A stretch of DNA of 64,000 bases from CANLBN01 sp034111645 (GCA_034111645.1 JAWUWW010000010.1:74649-138648); one strand, 5' to 3'. Numbered from the stretch's first letter, positions 19,030-29,011 are shown. Numbers and translations are program-made. Notes: generated from the sequence alone by a model not told the origin.

Positions 19030-20685
19030 ATGAGTCAGCGTGAATCTATGGAATATGATGTGGTTATCGTTGGAGCAGGTCCTGCGGGGCTATCTGCTGC
19101 AATTAAATTGCGTCAGTTAGCCATTGATAAAGACATGGAGTTAAGCGTTTGTGTGTTAGAAAAAGGCTCTGAATTAGGGGCTCATATACTATCGGGTGCA
19201 GTTATTGAGGCTAGAGCGTTCGATGAATTAATGCCAGATTGGCAAGAAAAAGGTGCGCCACTAAATATATCGGTTAAAGAAGATCAGCTTTATATGCTTA
19301 GTAGTGCAACAAAAGCTATCAAGGTACCTAATTTTATGGTGCCTAAAACTATGCATAACAAAGGTAATTATATCGTCAGCCTTGGCAGTGTTGTGCGTTG
19401 GTTGGGTGAACAAGCTGAGGCTTTAGAGATTGATATTTTTCCGGGCTTTGCTGCCTCTGAGATTTTATATAACGCAGATGGAAGCGTTAAAGGAGTCGCT
19501 ACTGGAGATATGGGTAGAGGTGCCGACGGTAAAGAAAGGGATAGTTTTCAGCCGGGTATGGAGTTGTGTGCAAAATACACTATTTTTTCAGAAGGTTGTC
19601 GCGGGCATTTAGGCAAGCAATTAATTGATAAGTTTGATCTCAATATAAATAAAGATCCGCAGCATTATGGAATAGGGATTAAAGAAATCTGGCAGGTAGA
19701 TCCCACAAAACATGATGCAGGCCTGGTAGTGCATGGTGCAGGTTGGCCGCTACAAGATAGTGGTGCATCGGGTGGGTTTTTCCTTTATCACGCCGACGAG
19801 AATCAAGTTGTTGTTGGTTTGATTACTGATCTAAACTACAGCAATCCGCATCTCAGTCCATACGATGAGTTTCAGCGCCTTAAGCATCATCCTGTTATTG
19901 CAAATACTCTAGAAGGCGGAGAGCGAGTTGTTTATGGTGCGCGCGCAATTACCAAAGGGGGGATTAACTCACTCCCTAAAATGACAATGCCGGGGGCTTT
20001 AATGATTGGTTGTGATGCAGGCACCCTAAATTTTGCCAAAATCAAAGGCACACATACGGCCATGAAGTCGGGGATTATTGCTGCTGAAACCTTGATATCT
20101 GCCTTTGAGGCTGGTGATACCGGGGGCGCTGACTTAAGCGCATATAGCGATAACTTTAAAACGTCTTGGTTGCAAAAAGAATTGCATGAGAGCCGCAGCT
20201 TTGGCCCTGCAATACATAAGCTTGGTATGTACTTCGGTGGTGCTTATAACTTTATCGAGCAAAATGTTTTTGGGGGTAATTTGCCTTACACACTTCATGA
20301 TACAAAGGCGGATCATGACCAACTAGTGAAGGCGTCTGAAGCCAAAAAAATTCAATATCCTAAGCCTGACGGCAAATTAAGTTTTGATAAATTATCATCT
20401 GTATTTTTATCAAATACTTATCATGAGGAAGACCAACCGGTTCACTTATTATTAAAAGACGCCGCTATTCCGATTAGCTATAACCTAGCACTATACGATG
20501 CCCCCGAGCAACGATATTGCCCTGCTGGTGTTTATGAAATTGTTGGAGACGGTGCAGAATCAAAATTACAAATCAATGCTCAAAATTGTGTGCATTGTAA
20601 AACCTGTGATATTAAAGACCCTACCCAAAATATTGTCTGGGTCACACCCGAAGGTGCAGGTGGGCCAAATTATCCAAATATGTAA
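19030..20685 (+). CDS. Electron transfer flavoprotein-ubiquinone oxidoreductase
   Basis: A 551-residue ETF-QO, which passes electrons from reduced ETF (fatty-acid and amino-acid oxidation) to ubiquinone at the inner membrane. The N-terminal FAD-binding loop is VVIVGAGPAGLSAAIKL. The quinone/membrane region includes GGINSLPKMTMPGALMIG. The C-terminal 4Fe-4S ferredoxin-like motif is visible as the cysteines of RYCPAGVYE and NCVHCKTCDIKDP, followed by GGPNYPNM. Length equals the family norm. A GAGGTGAT ribosome site precedes the ATG. The etfAB genes are not in the window. Confidence 0.96.
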   Translation: MSQRESMEYDVVIVGAGPAGLSAAIKLRQLAIDKDMELSVCVLEKGSELGAHILSGAVIEARAFDELMPDWQEKGAPLNISVKEDQLYMLSSATKAIKVPNFMVPKTMHNKGNYIVSLGSVVRWLGEQAEALEIDIFPGFAASEILYNADGSVKGVATGDMGRGADGKERDSFQPGMELCAKYTIFSEGCRGHLGKQLIDKFDLNINKDPQHYGIGIKEIWQVDPTKHDAGLVVHGAGWPLQDSGASGGFFLYHADENQVVVGLITDLNYSNPHLSPYDEFQRLKHHPVIANTLEGGERVVYGARAITKGGINSLPKMTMPGALMIGCDAGTLNFAKIKGTHTAMKSGIIAAETLISAFEAGDTGGADLSAYSDNFKTSWLQKELHESRSFGPAIHKLGMYFGGAYNFIEQNVFGGNLPYTLHDTKADHDQLVKASEAKKIQYPKPDGKLSFDKLSSVFLSNTYHEEDQPVHLLLKDAAIPISYNLALYDAPEQRYCPAGVYEIVGDGAESKLQINAQNCVHCKTCDIKDPTQNIVWVTPEGAGGPNYPNM

Positions 20686-20797
20686 AGCGTTAATAGTGTT
20701 TTATATATAATCATTAATAATGAAATTAATAAATCCCTAGCTCTATAATATTTATTAAATGATTTTTAGAATCTGAGAAAAAGCTCGAGAATATATT

Positions 20798-21031
20798 ATG
20801 ACAAAAGAAATAAAGTCTTTTTTGATTGGTTTGCTAGTTTTTGTACCTTTTTGTATATTAACCGCAGAATGGCGCTTTCTTCAAATATTAATATTATTGT
20901 TGTTTCTCGTTTATGGTATAGGATTCTTTTTTTTAAAAGAATTTAAAAAGTATATCCCATTATCAGCGGCTTTTTTTCTTGCTCTTTGTGGAAGTATTTT
21001 TATTTACCCATTGTTTAAAAGCACTATCTAA
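20798..21031 (+). CDS. Small membrane protein
   Basis: A 77-residue hydrophobic protein with two or three predicted transmembrane segments (about residues 8-24, 28-47 and 55-72) and a short basic stretch KEFKKY between the last two. I do not recognise the family. It starts with ATG after an AT-rich leader and ends 41 bases before the stop of the convergent GGDEF-EAL gene. Clean hydrophobic segmentation supports a real gene, but it could be a chance frame in AT-rich DNA. Confidence 0.5.
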   Translation: MTKEIKSFLIGLLVFVPFCILTAEWRFLQILILLLFLVYGIGFFFLKEFKKYIPLSAAFFLALCGSIFIYPLFKSTI

Positions 21032-21072
21032 AAATTTCGTTTAAATTATTATTTTTTAAATTGTAAAATTAA

Positions 21073-22851
21073 TCAATGTTGCTCTTTGCTATTTTTTTCT
21101 AAAAGTTTTTGACATTCTTTAAAGTCGCAAGGTTTTGAATAGTAATAACCCTGCACAAAGTCGCAGTTATGTTCTTTTAAAAATTGCATTTGTTGTTCTG
21201 TCTCAATACCCTCGGCTATTACCTTAAGTGAAAGACGTTTGGCTAGATCGAGAATAACTTTTATAATAACTTCTTGCTGGGGGTTAACGCCAATACCTTG
21301 AACAAAGCTCATATCAATTTTTAAGATATCAATGGGTAATTCAGTTAAATAACTAAGCGATGAATAACCCGTACCAAAATCATCAATAGCAATACTTACA
21401 CCTAGTTGATGTAATGAATTTAGAATATCAATACTTTGCATTGGTTGATCAATCAGAACACTTTCGGTAACTTCTAATTCTAATTGATGTGCATTTATTT
21501 GATTGCGATGTATTAAATGTTCAATGCAATGCAATAGTTGATGACTAGCAAGCTCGCTAGCAGATATATTAATACCCATTTTAAGATGGGGATGAAATGG
21601 AATAAACAAGGCTAAATCTGCACATGCCCGTTTAAGCATTGCATCTGTGAGGCTTGAGATTAGCGATAACTTTTCAGCAATTGGTATAAATACACTAGGG
21701 TGTATAAAACCTTTTTGAGGGTGCTGCCAACGAGCTAGCGCCTCTAGACCAACAATTTTTCCAGTTTTTAGGCAATACTGCGCTTGATAGTGTGGAAAAA
21801 TTTGTTTACTTTTTAGTGCGATTAAAAAATCATTTTCAAGACTAATGCTTTCTTCTTGAGATTGTTTGTAATCTAAATTGAATTGCACGTAACGTCTTCG
21901 ACCTTCATGCTTTGCTCGATCAAGGGCATGATCTGCTTGTTTTAAAAGATCTTGAGCATTAATAGAATTTTCAGAAGTAAAAATAGAGAGACCAATAGAA
22001 GCACTGATATTTAACTCTATATTTTCAATAAAGAATGGCTGCTCTATATTATTAATTAATTTCTTGGCGATACTCTGAGCACCTATTTCATCAATTTCTT
22101 CAAGAATAATAATAAACTCATTACCACCAAGGCGAGCAGCCGTGTCGGTGATACGAATATTTTCTAATAGTCTATTAGCAAATTTCTTAAGTAATAGATC
22201 ACCTACTAAGTGGCCGTATTGATCATTAATACGTTTAAAATAATCAATATCAATATATAAAAGTGCATGACGTCTGTAATGACGACTTAACGACTGAGTC
22301 ATATGTGTTAAGCGATCAAAAAACAAGTTGCGATTGATGAGTTGAGTCAATTTATCATAATGAGCTAAATATTCCTGCTCAAGGGTCATCTTTTTATGAT
22401 GTATCGCATAGCGAATAGCGCGTTTTAACACTGAATCTGTTAACTCTTCTTTGTGCAATAAGTCTGCTGCACCAGCAAATAATAACTCATCATCATCGAT
22501 AGCATCATCTTTTAGATTTGAAAGTATAATAATACTAGTTGAGGGGTTTATTTTTAGAGCTCTTTTTAAGAGTTGCAAGCCACTATAGCCATTAAGGTGG
22601 TAATTAAATAGGCATATATCGAATTGGTTTTTTTCGAGACAATTTAGGGCTTGTTGGTAACTATGGGCACAAATTATTTGATATTTATTTGAGGTGCTGC
22701 CCACTTGATTGCTAGAACTAGTGCTTGAGTTGCTGCTTAATAACAGGCGCTTGATTTTTTCACGATCGTAATCATTGTTATCAACCAACAGTAATTTTAT
22801 AACGTTAGCCGACGAATGCTCATTGTAACTATCTTTATAGGCACTATTCAT
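21073..22851 (-). CDS. Pseudo-receiver / degenerate GGDEF / EAL protein
   Basis: A 592-residue cyclic di-GMP protein. Residues ~18-145 form a response-regulator receiver, but the phosphorylation site reads CLFNYHLNGYSG with Asn83 in place of aspartate, so phosphotransfer is unlikely. The GGDEF domain (~165-325) has GGNEF at 242-246 in place of GGDEF. The EAL domain (~340-585) looks catalytically complete: EAL at 370-372, NISASEL, ELEVTESVL, IDDFGTGYSSL, LKIDMSFV, AEGIET and QGYYYSKP. It is thus probably a phosphodiesterase whose receiver is read without phosphorylation. A serine-rich insert lies at ~38-55. No partner kinase is adjacent. Confidence 0.9.
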   Translation of the reverse strand: MNSAYKDSYNEHSSANVIKLLLVDNNDYDREKIKRLLLSSNSSTSSSNQVGSTSNKYQIICAHSYQQALNCLEKNQFDICLFNYHLNGYSGLQLLKRALKINPSTSIIILSNLKDDAIDDDELLFAGAADLLHKEELTDSVLKRAIRYAIHHKKMTLEQEYLAHYDKLTQLINRNLFFDRLTHMTQSLSRHYRRHALLYIDIDYFKRINDQYGHLVGDLLLKKFANRLLENIRITDTAARLGGNEFIIILEEIDEIGAQSIAKKLINNIEQPFFIENIELNISASIGLSIFTSENSINAQDLLKQADHALDRAKHEGRRRYVQFNLDYKQSQEESISLENDFLIALKSKQIFPHYQAQYCLKTGKIVGLEALARWQHPQKGFIHPSVFIPIAEKLSLISSLTDAMLKRACADLALFIPFHPHLKMGINISASELASHQLLHCIEHLIHRNQINAHQLELEVTESVLIDQPMQSIDILNSLHQLGVSIAIDDFGTGYSSLSYLTELPIDILKIDMSFVQGIGVNPQQEVIIKVILDLAKRLSLKVIAEGIETEQQMQFLKEHNCDFVQGYYYSKPCDFKECQKLLEKNSKEQH

Positions 22852-23552
22852 AAATATTCATTTATTTAAACTGCTTATCAATATACTTGGATCGTGATAA
22901 TAATTAGCTTAATGATACTAACAATAAGGTGAACCTATAGCTTAGTTTAAAAATTAACTTTTTGTAAATGAAACCCTAAGTATTTTACGGTTTTGTATAT
23001 TTTTAGGTCATAATTGATGATTATCTAGTCGACTTGATCGAATATAGCGCTAAGAGACTCATTGATGAAACAGAATTTTTGTATTAATTTTGTCACTAAT
23101 TAATATTAAGCTATGATTTTTGATGTACGTGATATAATAAAAATAATTTATAAATAACTTGATCAAACAAAAGTTGTTTTAAGTTTTTTATTAAATATTA
23201 TGTAATGTGAGATAGGCTAAAGAAATATTTAAGTTTGTATATGGCTAATCCTAGAGACAAAATTATTTTAAAACATATAGTCATAGACTAATCTTTTCAT
23301 CGAATTTCTTACATGAAACCGTAACTCGAATAAAGATAGTGACACAGAATTTTCTATGTCAAAAACTAACTAGCTTAGAATAATTAAGATAGAAGGGCTG
23401 CTTTTAGATAACAATTAAAAAAACTGATTTAATTATAATCATGAGCCTGATAAATAACAGGCTCTTTGATTTACGATTTACAAATTACTTAGTTTTCGAG
23501 AGTGTTATAAGATATTTCATTGGTTATAAAATCTGACTTTTTAGGCCTACCC
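22852..23552. other. Long AT-rich intergenic region
   Basis: 701 bases between two minus-strand genes with no plausible gene. It should hold the promoter of the pseudo-receiver/EAL gene and the end of the Tad-linked transcript. One hairpin (23443-23464) is listed separately. Otherwise I see nothing I can name. Confidence 0.5.
23443..23464 (-). terminator. Candidate terminator of the Tad/kinase gene train
   Basis: GAGCCTG, eight-base loop, CAGGCTC: a perfect 7-bp stem about 90 bases after the last gene of the minus-strand cluster. The tail is AT-rich but has no clean T run in the minus direction, so termination activity is uncertain. Confidence 0.4.
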
Positions 23553-24365
23553 TTAGCCCCCGAACATCTCCATGCTCCGCTGAATTTGACATGATTCATC
23601 ACCACAAACTGGAACCTCAATAACCTCAATAACCTCAATGGCATCTACAGCATCCTGAATATCCTGATTAATACCTCCGTCATTATTCAGTTGTTCGAGT
23701 GCAATAGGTAGCTGATCTAGTGCGTTTTGGAGTGTGTCTTGAATACTGGTTTCGCTTTGAATTATCTCGATTAAGGTATCTAAGCCCCCCAAAGAGCTAA
23801 CTTGTCCTGCGTCAAGAGGAAGTGTCTCGCCGCCCGGTAGAAATATATCGACGGCTCCGTCTTCACCCATAGATAAAGTCATCTGAAATGCCGGTTCACC
23901 ATCAACCGATGGGATTTCTAATACTACCACTCTAAATTTTGTGCCTCTTATACCAATGGTAGCAACGGGTGTTTCTATTGAGTAATCTTTTTGGTTGGTT
24001 TTACCAATAAGGCCACTGACGGTGCGTATTTCACCAAAATTTAGTTTGTATTTGCTCTGTTGTGACGACGCATCGTCTTGATCATAGTTGTAGGTATCGA
24101 TCACGAATTCTGTTTTAGGTTTGAGTGACATAAAGGATTTGTCGGCAAAACGAATTTGTACAATACCGCTTTGAGTAAGAATTGTATCACCTGAGCCTAG
24201 ATCGTCACCTTTAACAATATCGCGTGAGCCTTGATTATTCGTGACAATAGGATCGCCAACTTTAAAAACAACGGTGCCTGCATCTAGAGCACTAGCAGCG
24301 CTTGATATAATCGATAAAGTACTGAGAAGACTAGTGATTAATAATCTATGTATTGAAATTTTCAC
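23553..24365 (-). CDS. FecR-domain secreted protein
   Basis: A 270-residue protein with a signal peptide (cleavage after ISSAASA, near residue 27) and a FecR domain at about 30-165: VVFKVGDPIV, GDTILTQSGIVQIRFADKSF, GEIRTVSGLIGK and the TPVATIGIRGTKFRV motif. This is the periplasmic/exported FecR fold without the N-terminal anti-sigma part. The C-terminus is acidic and includes a tandem VIE repeat coded by three identical 9-bp units (23613-23639), then a CGDESC pair. It is the last gene of the Tad/kinase train, 12 bases after the TPR/beta-barrel gene. Its role there is unknown; FecR-like proteins with CHASE2 sensors suggest envelope sensing. Confidence 0.87.
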   Translation of the reverse strand: MKISIHRLLITSLLSTLSIISSAASALDAGTVVFKVGDPIVTNNQGSRDIVKGDDLGSGDTILTQSGIVQIRFADKSFMSLKPKTEFVIDTYNYDQDDASSQQSKYKLNFGEIRTVSGLIGKTNQKDYSIETPVATIGIRGTKFRVVVLEIPSVDGEPAFQMTLSMGEDGAVDIFLPGGETLPLDAGQVSSLGGLDTLIEIIQSETSIQDTLQNALDQLPIALEQLNNDGGINQDIQDAVDAIEVIEVIEVPVCGDESCQIQRSMEMFGG

Positions 24366-24377
24366 GCAGGTCTACTC

Positions 24378-25652
24378 CTAAAATGTTTTTGCAATTTCGA
24401 TAAAAAAAACATTCTTATCAAAATCGTATAAAGTAATATTCGAATCGTTATCGGTATGCTGATAAGCAACACTAAATGTTGTTGCCGGAGCAATATTCCA
24501 TAAGAGTCTAGAGTTAAAATTTATACGTGTATCCGATCGATCACGAAAAAATAAGGTATCTTGACCATCGTAATTATTGACGATGTAATTTAGCCCAAGC
24601 TTTAAATCTAATTGTTGGCTAAGCTTCTTGTCGAGCATTATTTTTGCGCCATAAGAGTCGTAATCAAGATATTCAAAAGAACTGACCGTTTTTATATCCC
24701 GAGACATCATTAACTCTGGTTTAATACTCAGTGTTGGCGAAAAAACATAACGATACTGACCACTTAATGCAAGGCGTCTATCATCACGTATATCCTGATT
24801 TTTATAGTCTAGAGCTTGTAAATCGACAGAAACTTTAAAATAGTTTTTACCTTCTAGCTTTTGTAAATACTCATAATTTAATATTGAGCTGTTAATTTTA
24901 TCGAAGTTGCTATAGTCGAGAAAGTTTTGTATAAATCGGAATGAGCGCTGATAATTTTCATAATTTAAGTAAGCTCCAACATCGATGCCGACATAGGATT
25001 GGTTATATAAATCATCATTGGTTTTTGCCAAAGAGCCTTTAAACACATAAGCAAGATTATCGGTATGTTGATAGCGAAGATTGCCAGAGGTATAAAGAGT
25101 TTGTGTGATCTCATCGCGCTCGCCGGTGCTAGCGGGTAGTATCAGATCAATACCGGCACTAGGAACAAAAATAGTCGTATTGTCTAAACCTGAATTGATA
25201 TTGTCATCTTTACCTAGGCGATAACCGACAACGCCTTTATGGCTCCACTCGCGTACAAATCTCAAGTTATCGAGCGCTAATTGTGCTGATGCTGATTGCT
25301 CATTTTTTGCATCGATAACGATTGTAAATTGTTTTTCTGCCGAGTCTTTTTCACCTAATTGTGCATTAACCTCACCCAGTAAAAACTGTGCCTCAAGATT
25401 ATTAGGGTCGATAATAACAGCACGCTCAAGAGCAAATATTGCCTCTGTTAAATTACCTTTAGATTGCTCTATGCGCGCAAGCTTGAGGTTAGATTGGCTG
25501 TCTTCTATATCAAAATTGGGTACCTCTGCATAAGAGGGTTCATAAACAGCAAATGCCGAAAAGCTTGAGCTTAAACATATAACTATTGCAAGACCAAAGA
25601 AGCCCGTATTGTTTTTTGTCTTCTCAGTAACAGCGAATAATTTACTTAACAT
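24378..25652 (-). CDS. TPR plus outer-membrane beta-barrel protein
   Basis: A 424-residue exported protein. A signal-type hydrophobic segment covers about residues 18-36. Residues ~48-125 hold two TPR-like units (SNLKLARIEQSKGNLTEAIF, then LEAQFLLGEVNAQLGEKDSA). The remaining ~290 residues alternate polar and aromatic residues with many Tyr/Asn/Asp and end in a terminal aromatic (IEIAKTF), typical of an outer-membrane barrel. Architecture recalls surface-lipoprotein-modifier-type proteins, but I cannot assign it firmly. It overlaps the PP2C gene by 11 bases, so the products are likely made together. Confidence 0.72.
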   Translation of the reverse strand: MLSKLFAVTEKTKNNTGFFGLAIVICLSSSFSAFAVYEPSYAEVPNFDIEDSQSNLKLARIEQSKGNLTEAIFALERAVIIDPNNLEAQFLLGEVNAQLGEKDSAEKQFTIVIDAKNEQSASAQLALDNLRFVREWSHKGVVGYRLGKDDNINSGLDNTTIFVPSAGIDLILPASTGERDEITQTLYTSGNLRYQHTDNLAYVFKGSLAKTNDDLYNQSYVGIDVGAYLNYENYQRSFRFIQNFLDYSNFDKINSSILNYEYLQKLEGKNYFKVSVDLQALDYKNQDIRDDRRLALSGQYRYVFSPTLSIKPELMMSRDIKTVSSFEYLDYDSYGAKIMLDKKLSQQLDLKLGLNYIVNNYDGQDTLFFRDRSDTRINFNSRLLWNIAPATTFSVAYQHTDNDSNITLYDFDKNVFFIEIAKTF

Positions 25653-26442
25653 AACTTTTTAACCAGTTGAACAATTTATTTTTAGGGTGAGTAGTTATCA
25701 TAATGATGGTCGAATTGTCTTTGCCACTTTTTTCATTGGATACATCAATAATTACTTGTGTGTTATTTTTTTCAACAGCTTGTTGAATTGTTTTCTCCAA
25801 ATCCATATGGCTCATAGCATCGTGTACGCCATCAGTGGTTGTTAAAAATATATCGCCTGCCATAACTTCACAAGAATCAATACTTACATCTAAAACTTCT
25901 CTTACGCCTAGTGCCTGTGTCACGATATTACTGTGAATAGTGGCGTGGAGTTCTTGCTCTTTTTCAGGAGATTTATTAATCATCTCTTGTAATAACGTAT
26001 GGTCTTGCGTTAATGGAATTAACAAGCGGTTACGATAAAGATAAAAACGCGAATCTCCAACGTGCGCAAAATATACAAAATTTGCATAAAAAAGACCAAT
26101 AACAACCGTCGTGCCCATACCTTTGTGGCCGCTATTACGAAGACCTGCCTCATATATTTTTTTGTTAGTATCTTCAACAATTTTAATAAGTACGTTGTTG
26201 ATCTCTTTAGGGGTTACTTTATTCTCGAGTGATGATACATAGGCTTTTAAAGCGTTCATTGAAAGATCAATTGCCATCGCGCTTGCTATCTCACCGGCTT
26301 GATGACCGCCCATGCCATCGGCTAAGGCAAAAACATAGTGATCCTTATTGAAGTCAGCATGGTCTTCATTCAATGATCTAACAAGACCAACATCGGTACT
26401 TTTTAAAAATTCTAGGTTATAGCCTAAGGTGAAGTTAACCAT
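25642..26442 (-). CDS. PP2C-type Ser/Thr protein phosphatase
   Basis: A 266-residue soluble metal-dependent phosphatase. The aspartate and glycine motifs are intact: RSLNEDHADF, ALADGMGGHQAGEIAS, FAHVGDSRFYLYR, TTDGVHDAMS and GKDNSTIIM. It resembles Stp/PppA phosphatases, which reverse Hanks-type kinase phosphorylation. The gene overlaps the upstream CHASE2 kinase gene by eight bases and the downstream TPR/barrel gene by 11. This is the expected kinase/phosphatase pair, here inside a Tad pilus gene train; the shared target is inferred, not shown. Confidence 0.93.
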   Translation of the reverse strand: MVNFTLGYNLEFLKSTDVGLVRSLNEDHADFNKDHYVFALADGMGGHQAGEIASAMAIDLSMNALKAYVSSLENKVTPKEINNVLIKIVEDTNKKIYEAGLRNSGHKGMGTTVVIGLFYANFVYFAHVGDSRFYLYRNRLLIPLTQDHTLLQEMINKSPEKEQELHATIHSNIVTQALGVREVLDVSIDSCEVMAGDIFLTTTDGVHDAMSHMDLEKTIQQAVEKNNTQVIIDVSNEKSGKDNSTIIMITTHPKNKLFNWLKSYVK

Positions 26443-29011
26443 TGTCTACCTCTAGCATTTTTCTGCATTCGATTAGATCTTCTGCCATCATAGTTGCATT
26501 AAGATAACGCTCGTCTCGATCTTTAGCCAGTGCATTATGTAGCACTTCGTTAAATAAATCAGGAAGCTCTGGACGCAATACTAATGGGTCGGGGTAGGGC
26601 TCGGTAGTAATCGAATACATAAGACCCGCTAATGAATCGCCGCCAAAAGGTAGTGTGCCCGTTGTTAATTGAAACGCCATAACGCCCAATGAAAAAATAT
26701 CGGCACGACCATCAGATTTTTTACCCTGAAATTGTTCAGGCGACATATAGGAAGGTGTACCTAATACCGTGCCGGTTTTTGTTTTACTCGAGTCGGTCAC
26801 GCGCGCAATACCAAAATCGGTGAGAACAACTTTTTTCTTGTCACGATTGTACATAATGTTAGCGGGTTTAATATCGCGATGCACAACATTATATTCGTGT
26901 GCATAAGCGAGTCCTTTACACACATCAATCAATACATCAAAAGCTTCTTTTAGGGGTAATAAATTATCTTTCTTCGTAAAAGGTGTTAATTCACCGCCGG
27001 GCAAAAACTCCATGGCTATGTAGGCTAGATCGTGTTCATCGCCAGCATCAAAAACAGTGACAATATTAGGGTGATTTAATCGGCCTGCGGTTTCTGCTTC
27101 TCTAAAAAAGCGCTCTTTCACGGATTCAAGTTCATCGGCTTCAAATTCTTGACTAAGCGCCATGGTTTTAATCGCAACCACACGATCAATTTTAGGGTCA
27201 CGCCCTTTATAGACAATGCCCATTGCGCCTTTGCCTAGTTCGGCTGTAATCTCGTAGCGACCAAGCATGGGGTTTGCTACGTCACCATCGGTAATTGCCA
27301 TGGTTTGCCCAGGCCCTGAAGTCGAGCTGCCTGCACCCATAATAATGGTGTTTTCTAACTGCAATGCTTTATTTTTTCGCTCTGCGATATCTTTATAATT
27401 TTTATCATATTCAGACATATGAATATAAATAACGGTAGCTTTACTAAATTGGCGCTTGCGCTCAAAGTCGAGGGCTAAATTATAAAGCACCGGCATCATC
27501 GAATCATCGAGAGGACATTTTTTGAATTTCTCGAGTGCAGCATCTAATTGGCCTTGGCCTTGATACGACAAGCCCAACATTCTATTACCTTCGGCACTTT
27601 CTTTATCGGATGACTCTTTAGCGCGCTCTGCATGTAGGTATTGATTCGTTGTTATTAACAAGTGACCCACTAATAAAAACAAAGCCGCGGGCACTAGTGG
27701 CAACCAATATTGATAAGCCGCTAATGTATAGGTCTCGGTAACAATAATAATAAGTAGCAAACCAAAGCTAACCAAGGCACTGATATTGGCTTTTAATTGC
27801 TTGTTAACAAGTAGTAGGTATAAAAAGATAACCAAAAATAAAATATATAATAAAGTACTCGACCAAGCTGGCGTGATTACATATTCTTCATTTAATAAAT
27901 TGGATACATTGTGTGCCATAGCAATAATAGGCGCCATGGCTGAATCGATTGGTGTCGCATGTTGATCACCAATGCCTGCGGCAGTGATACCCACTAAGAC
28001 CACTTTATTTAAGTATTTAGACGGTGAAATATTGCCCAACAAAACATCAGAAAAACTATCAATCTCAAAAGGTGAGAGCCCACCCTTACTACCATAGTAA
28101 ACATTTTTCATACGATAAAAATCGTCGGTGGCAATCTTTAAATTGGCAAGCTCTACAAGTTTATGCTGATTAAGTTTGATATCGGTAGGCGCTAAGTTAA
28201 GTGCTTTAGCCGCAACCTCTAGCGTAAAAGAAGGTAGTAGCTCCCCGTAGTAATCTAAAAATAGCGGAGTGCTGCGGATAATACCATCGCTATCACTTAA
28301 AACCGCTAAATGCCCCAAGGCACCGGCAGCTTTTGCAATTTTCTTTATCGGTGGAAATATTTGAGTGGTCGAAATAGGCGATGCACTAAAAGCCAAATCG
28401 CTAGTATCAAAAGCGGGTTCAACTACAAACTTTTTAATTTCAGCGCTTAGTGGCTCGTCGGCAAGGCCTAATTGCCTGCCAAGGCCAATGTGGTAGGGTA
28501 AGACAACATTGTTAGCTTTTTCTATTTCGCGCGCTAACAAATCATCTATATCTAGTTTTTCTCGAATCGATAACAATTCAACAAACACTGCATCTATATC
28601 ATTAATTATTAACGCTTGTCGCTCGGAGTTTTCTATTTCTTCAGCTGTGCTTCTTACTTGATGAAGATTAGGCATGCTAAGCAAAGAGTCTACTAAATCA
28701 AGTCGGCGATCTTTTTGGGCTTCTAAAAAAAAGATAGGATAGGCAATAACTTTTGCACCGCCGTCATTGAGTCTATCGATCATTGCGCTGTGATAATCTC
28801 GCGACCATGGCCAACGACCGATCTCGGCAATACTTTTTTCATCAATGGCAATAATATTTATTTTTTTATTAGCTGTGCCTGAGAAAAACCCCATAGAAAA
28901 ATCGTACAGCCAGCGCTCGATAAAAAACGACGAGCCTAATTGCGATAATGGTAGCGTTATGAGCAACGAGAATAAAACGATCAACACGTGAGAGTTTATT
29001 TTTTTTGTCAA
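26435..29011 (-). CDS. CHASE2-domain membrane Ser/Thr protein kinase
   Basis: An 858-residue sensor kinase. A membrane helix (~8-28) precedes an extracytoplasmic CHASE2 domain (~30-385; NIIAIDEKSIAEIGRWPWSR is typical), then three closely spaced helices (~385-460), a short TPR-like linker and a C-terminal Hanks-type kinase domain (~582-850). Kinase motifs are complete: LGKGAMGIVYKG, VAIKTM, HRDIKPANIM, DFGIARV and GTPSYMSPEQF. The domain order is opposite to PknB-type kinases, which have the kinase first. The start is uncertain: TTG at 29011, or TTG 24 bases further upstream, both without a clear ribosome site. It lies 90 bases after the TadE gene. Confidence 0.93.
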   Translation of the reverse strand: MTKKINSHVLIVLFSLLITLPLSQLGSSFFIERWLYDFSMGFFSGTANKKINIIAIDEKSIAEIGRWPWSRDYHSAMIDRLNDGGAKVIAYPIFFLEAQKDRRLDLVDSLLSMPNLHQVRSTAEEIENSERQALIINDIDAVFVELLSIREKLDIDDLLAREIEKANNVVLPYHIGLGRQLGLADEPLSAEIKKFVVEPAFDTSDLAFSASPISTTQIFPPIKKIAKAAGALGHLAVLSDSDGIIRSTPLFLDYYGELLPSFTLEVAAKALNLAPTDIKLNQHKLVELANLKIATDDFYRMKNVYYGSKGGLSPFEIDSFSDVLLGNISPSKYLNKVVLVGITAAGIGDQHATPIDSAMAPIIAMAHNVSNLLNEEYVITPAWSSTLLYILFLVIFLYLLLVNKQLKANISALVSFGLLLIIIVTETYTLAAYQYWLPLVPAALFLLVGHLLITTNQYLHAERAKESSDKESAEGNRMLGLSYQGQGQLDAALEKFKKCPLDDSMMPVLYNLALDFERKRQFSKATVIYIHMSEYDKNYKDIAERKNKALQLENTIIMGAGSSTSGPGQTMAITDGDVANPMLGRYEITAELGKGAMGIVYKGRDPKIDRVVAIKTMALSQEFEADELESVKERFFREAETAGRLNHPNIVTVFDAGDEHDLAYIAMEFLPGGELTPFTKKDNLLPLKEAFDVLIDVCKGLAYAHEYNVVHRDIKPANIMYNRDKKKVVLTDFGIARVTDSSKTKTGTVLGTPSYMSPEQFQGKKSDGRADIFSLGVMAFQLTTGTLPFGGDSLAGLMYSITTEPYPDPLVLRPELPDLFNEVLHNALAKDRDERYLNATMMAEDLIECRKMLEVDNG

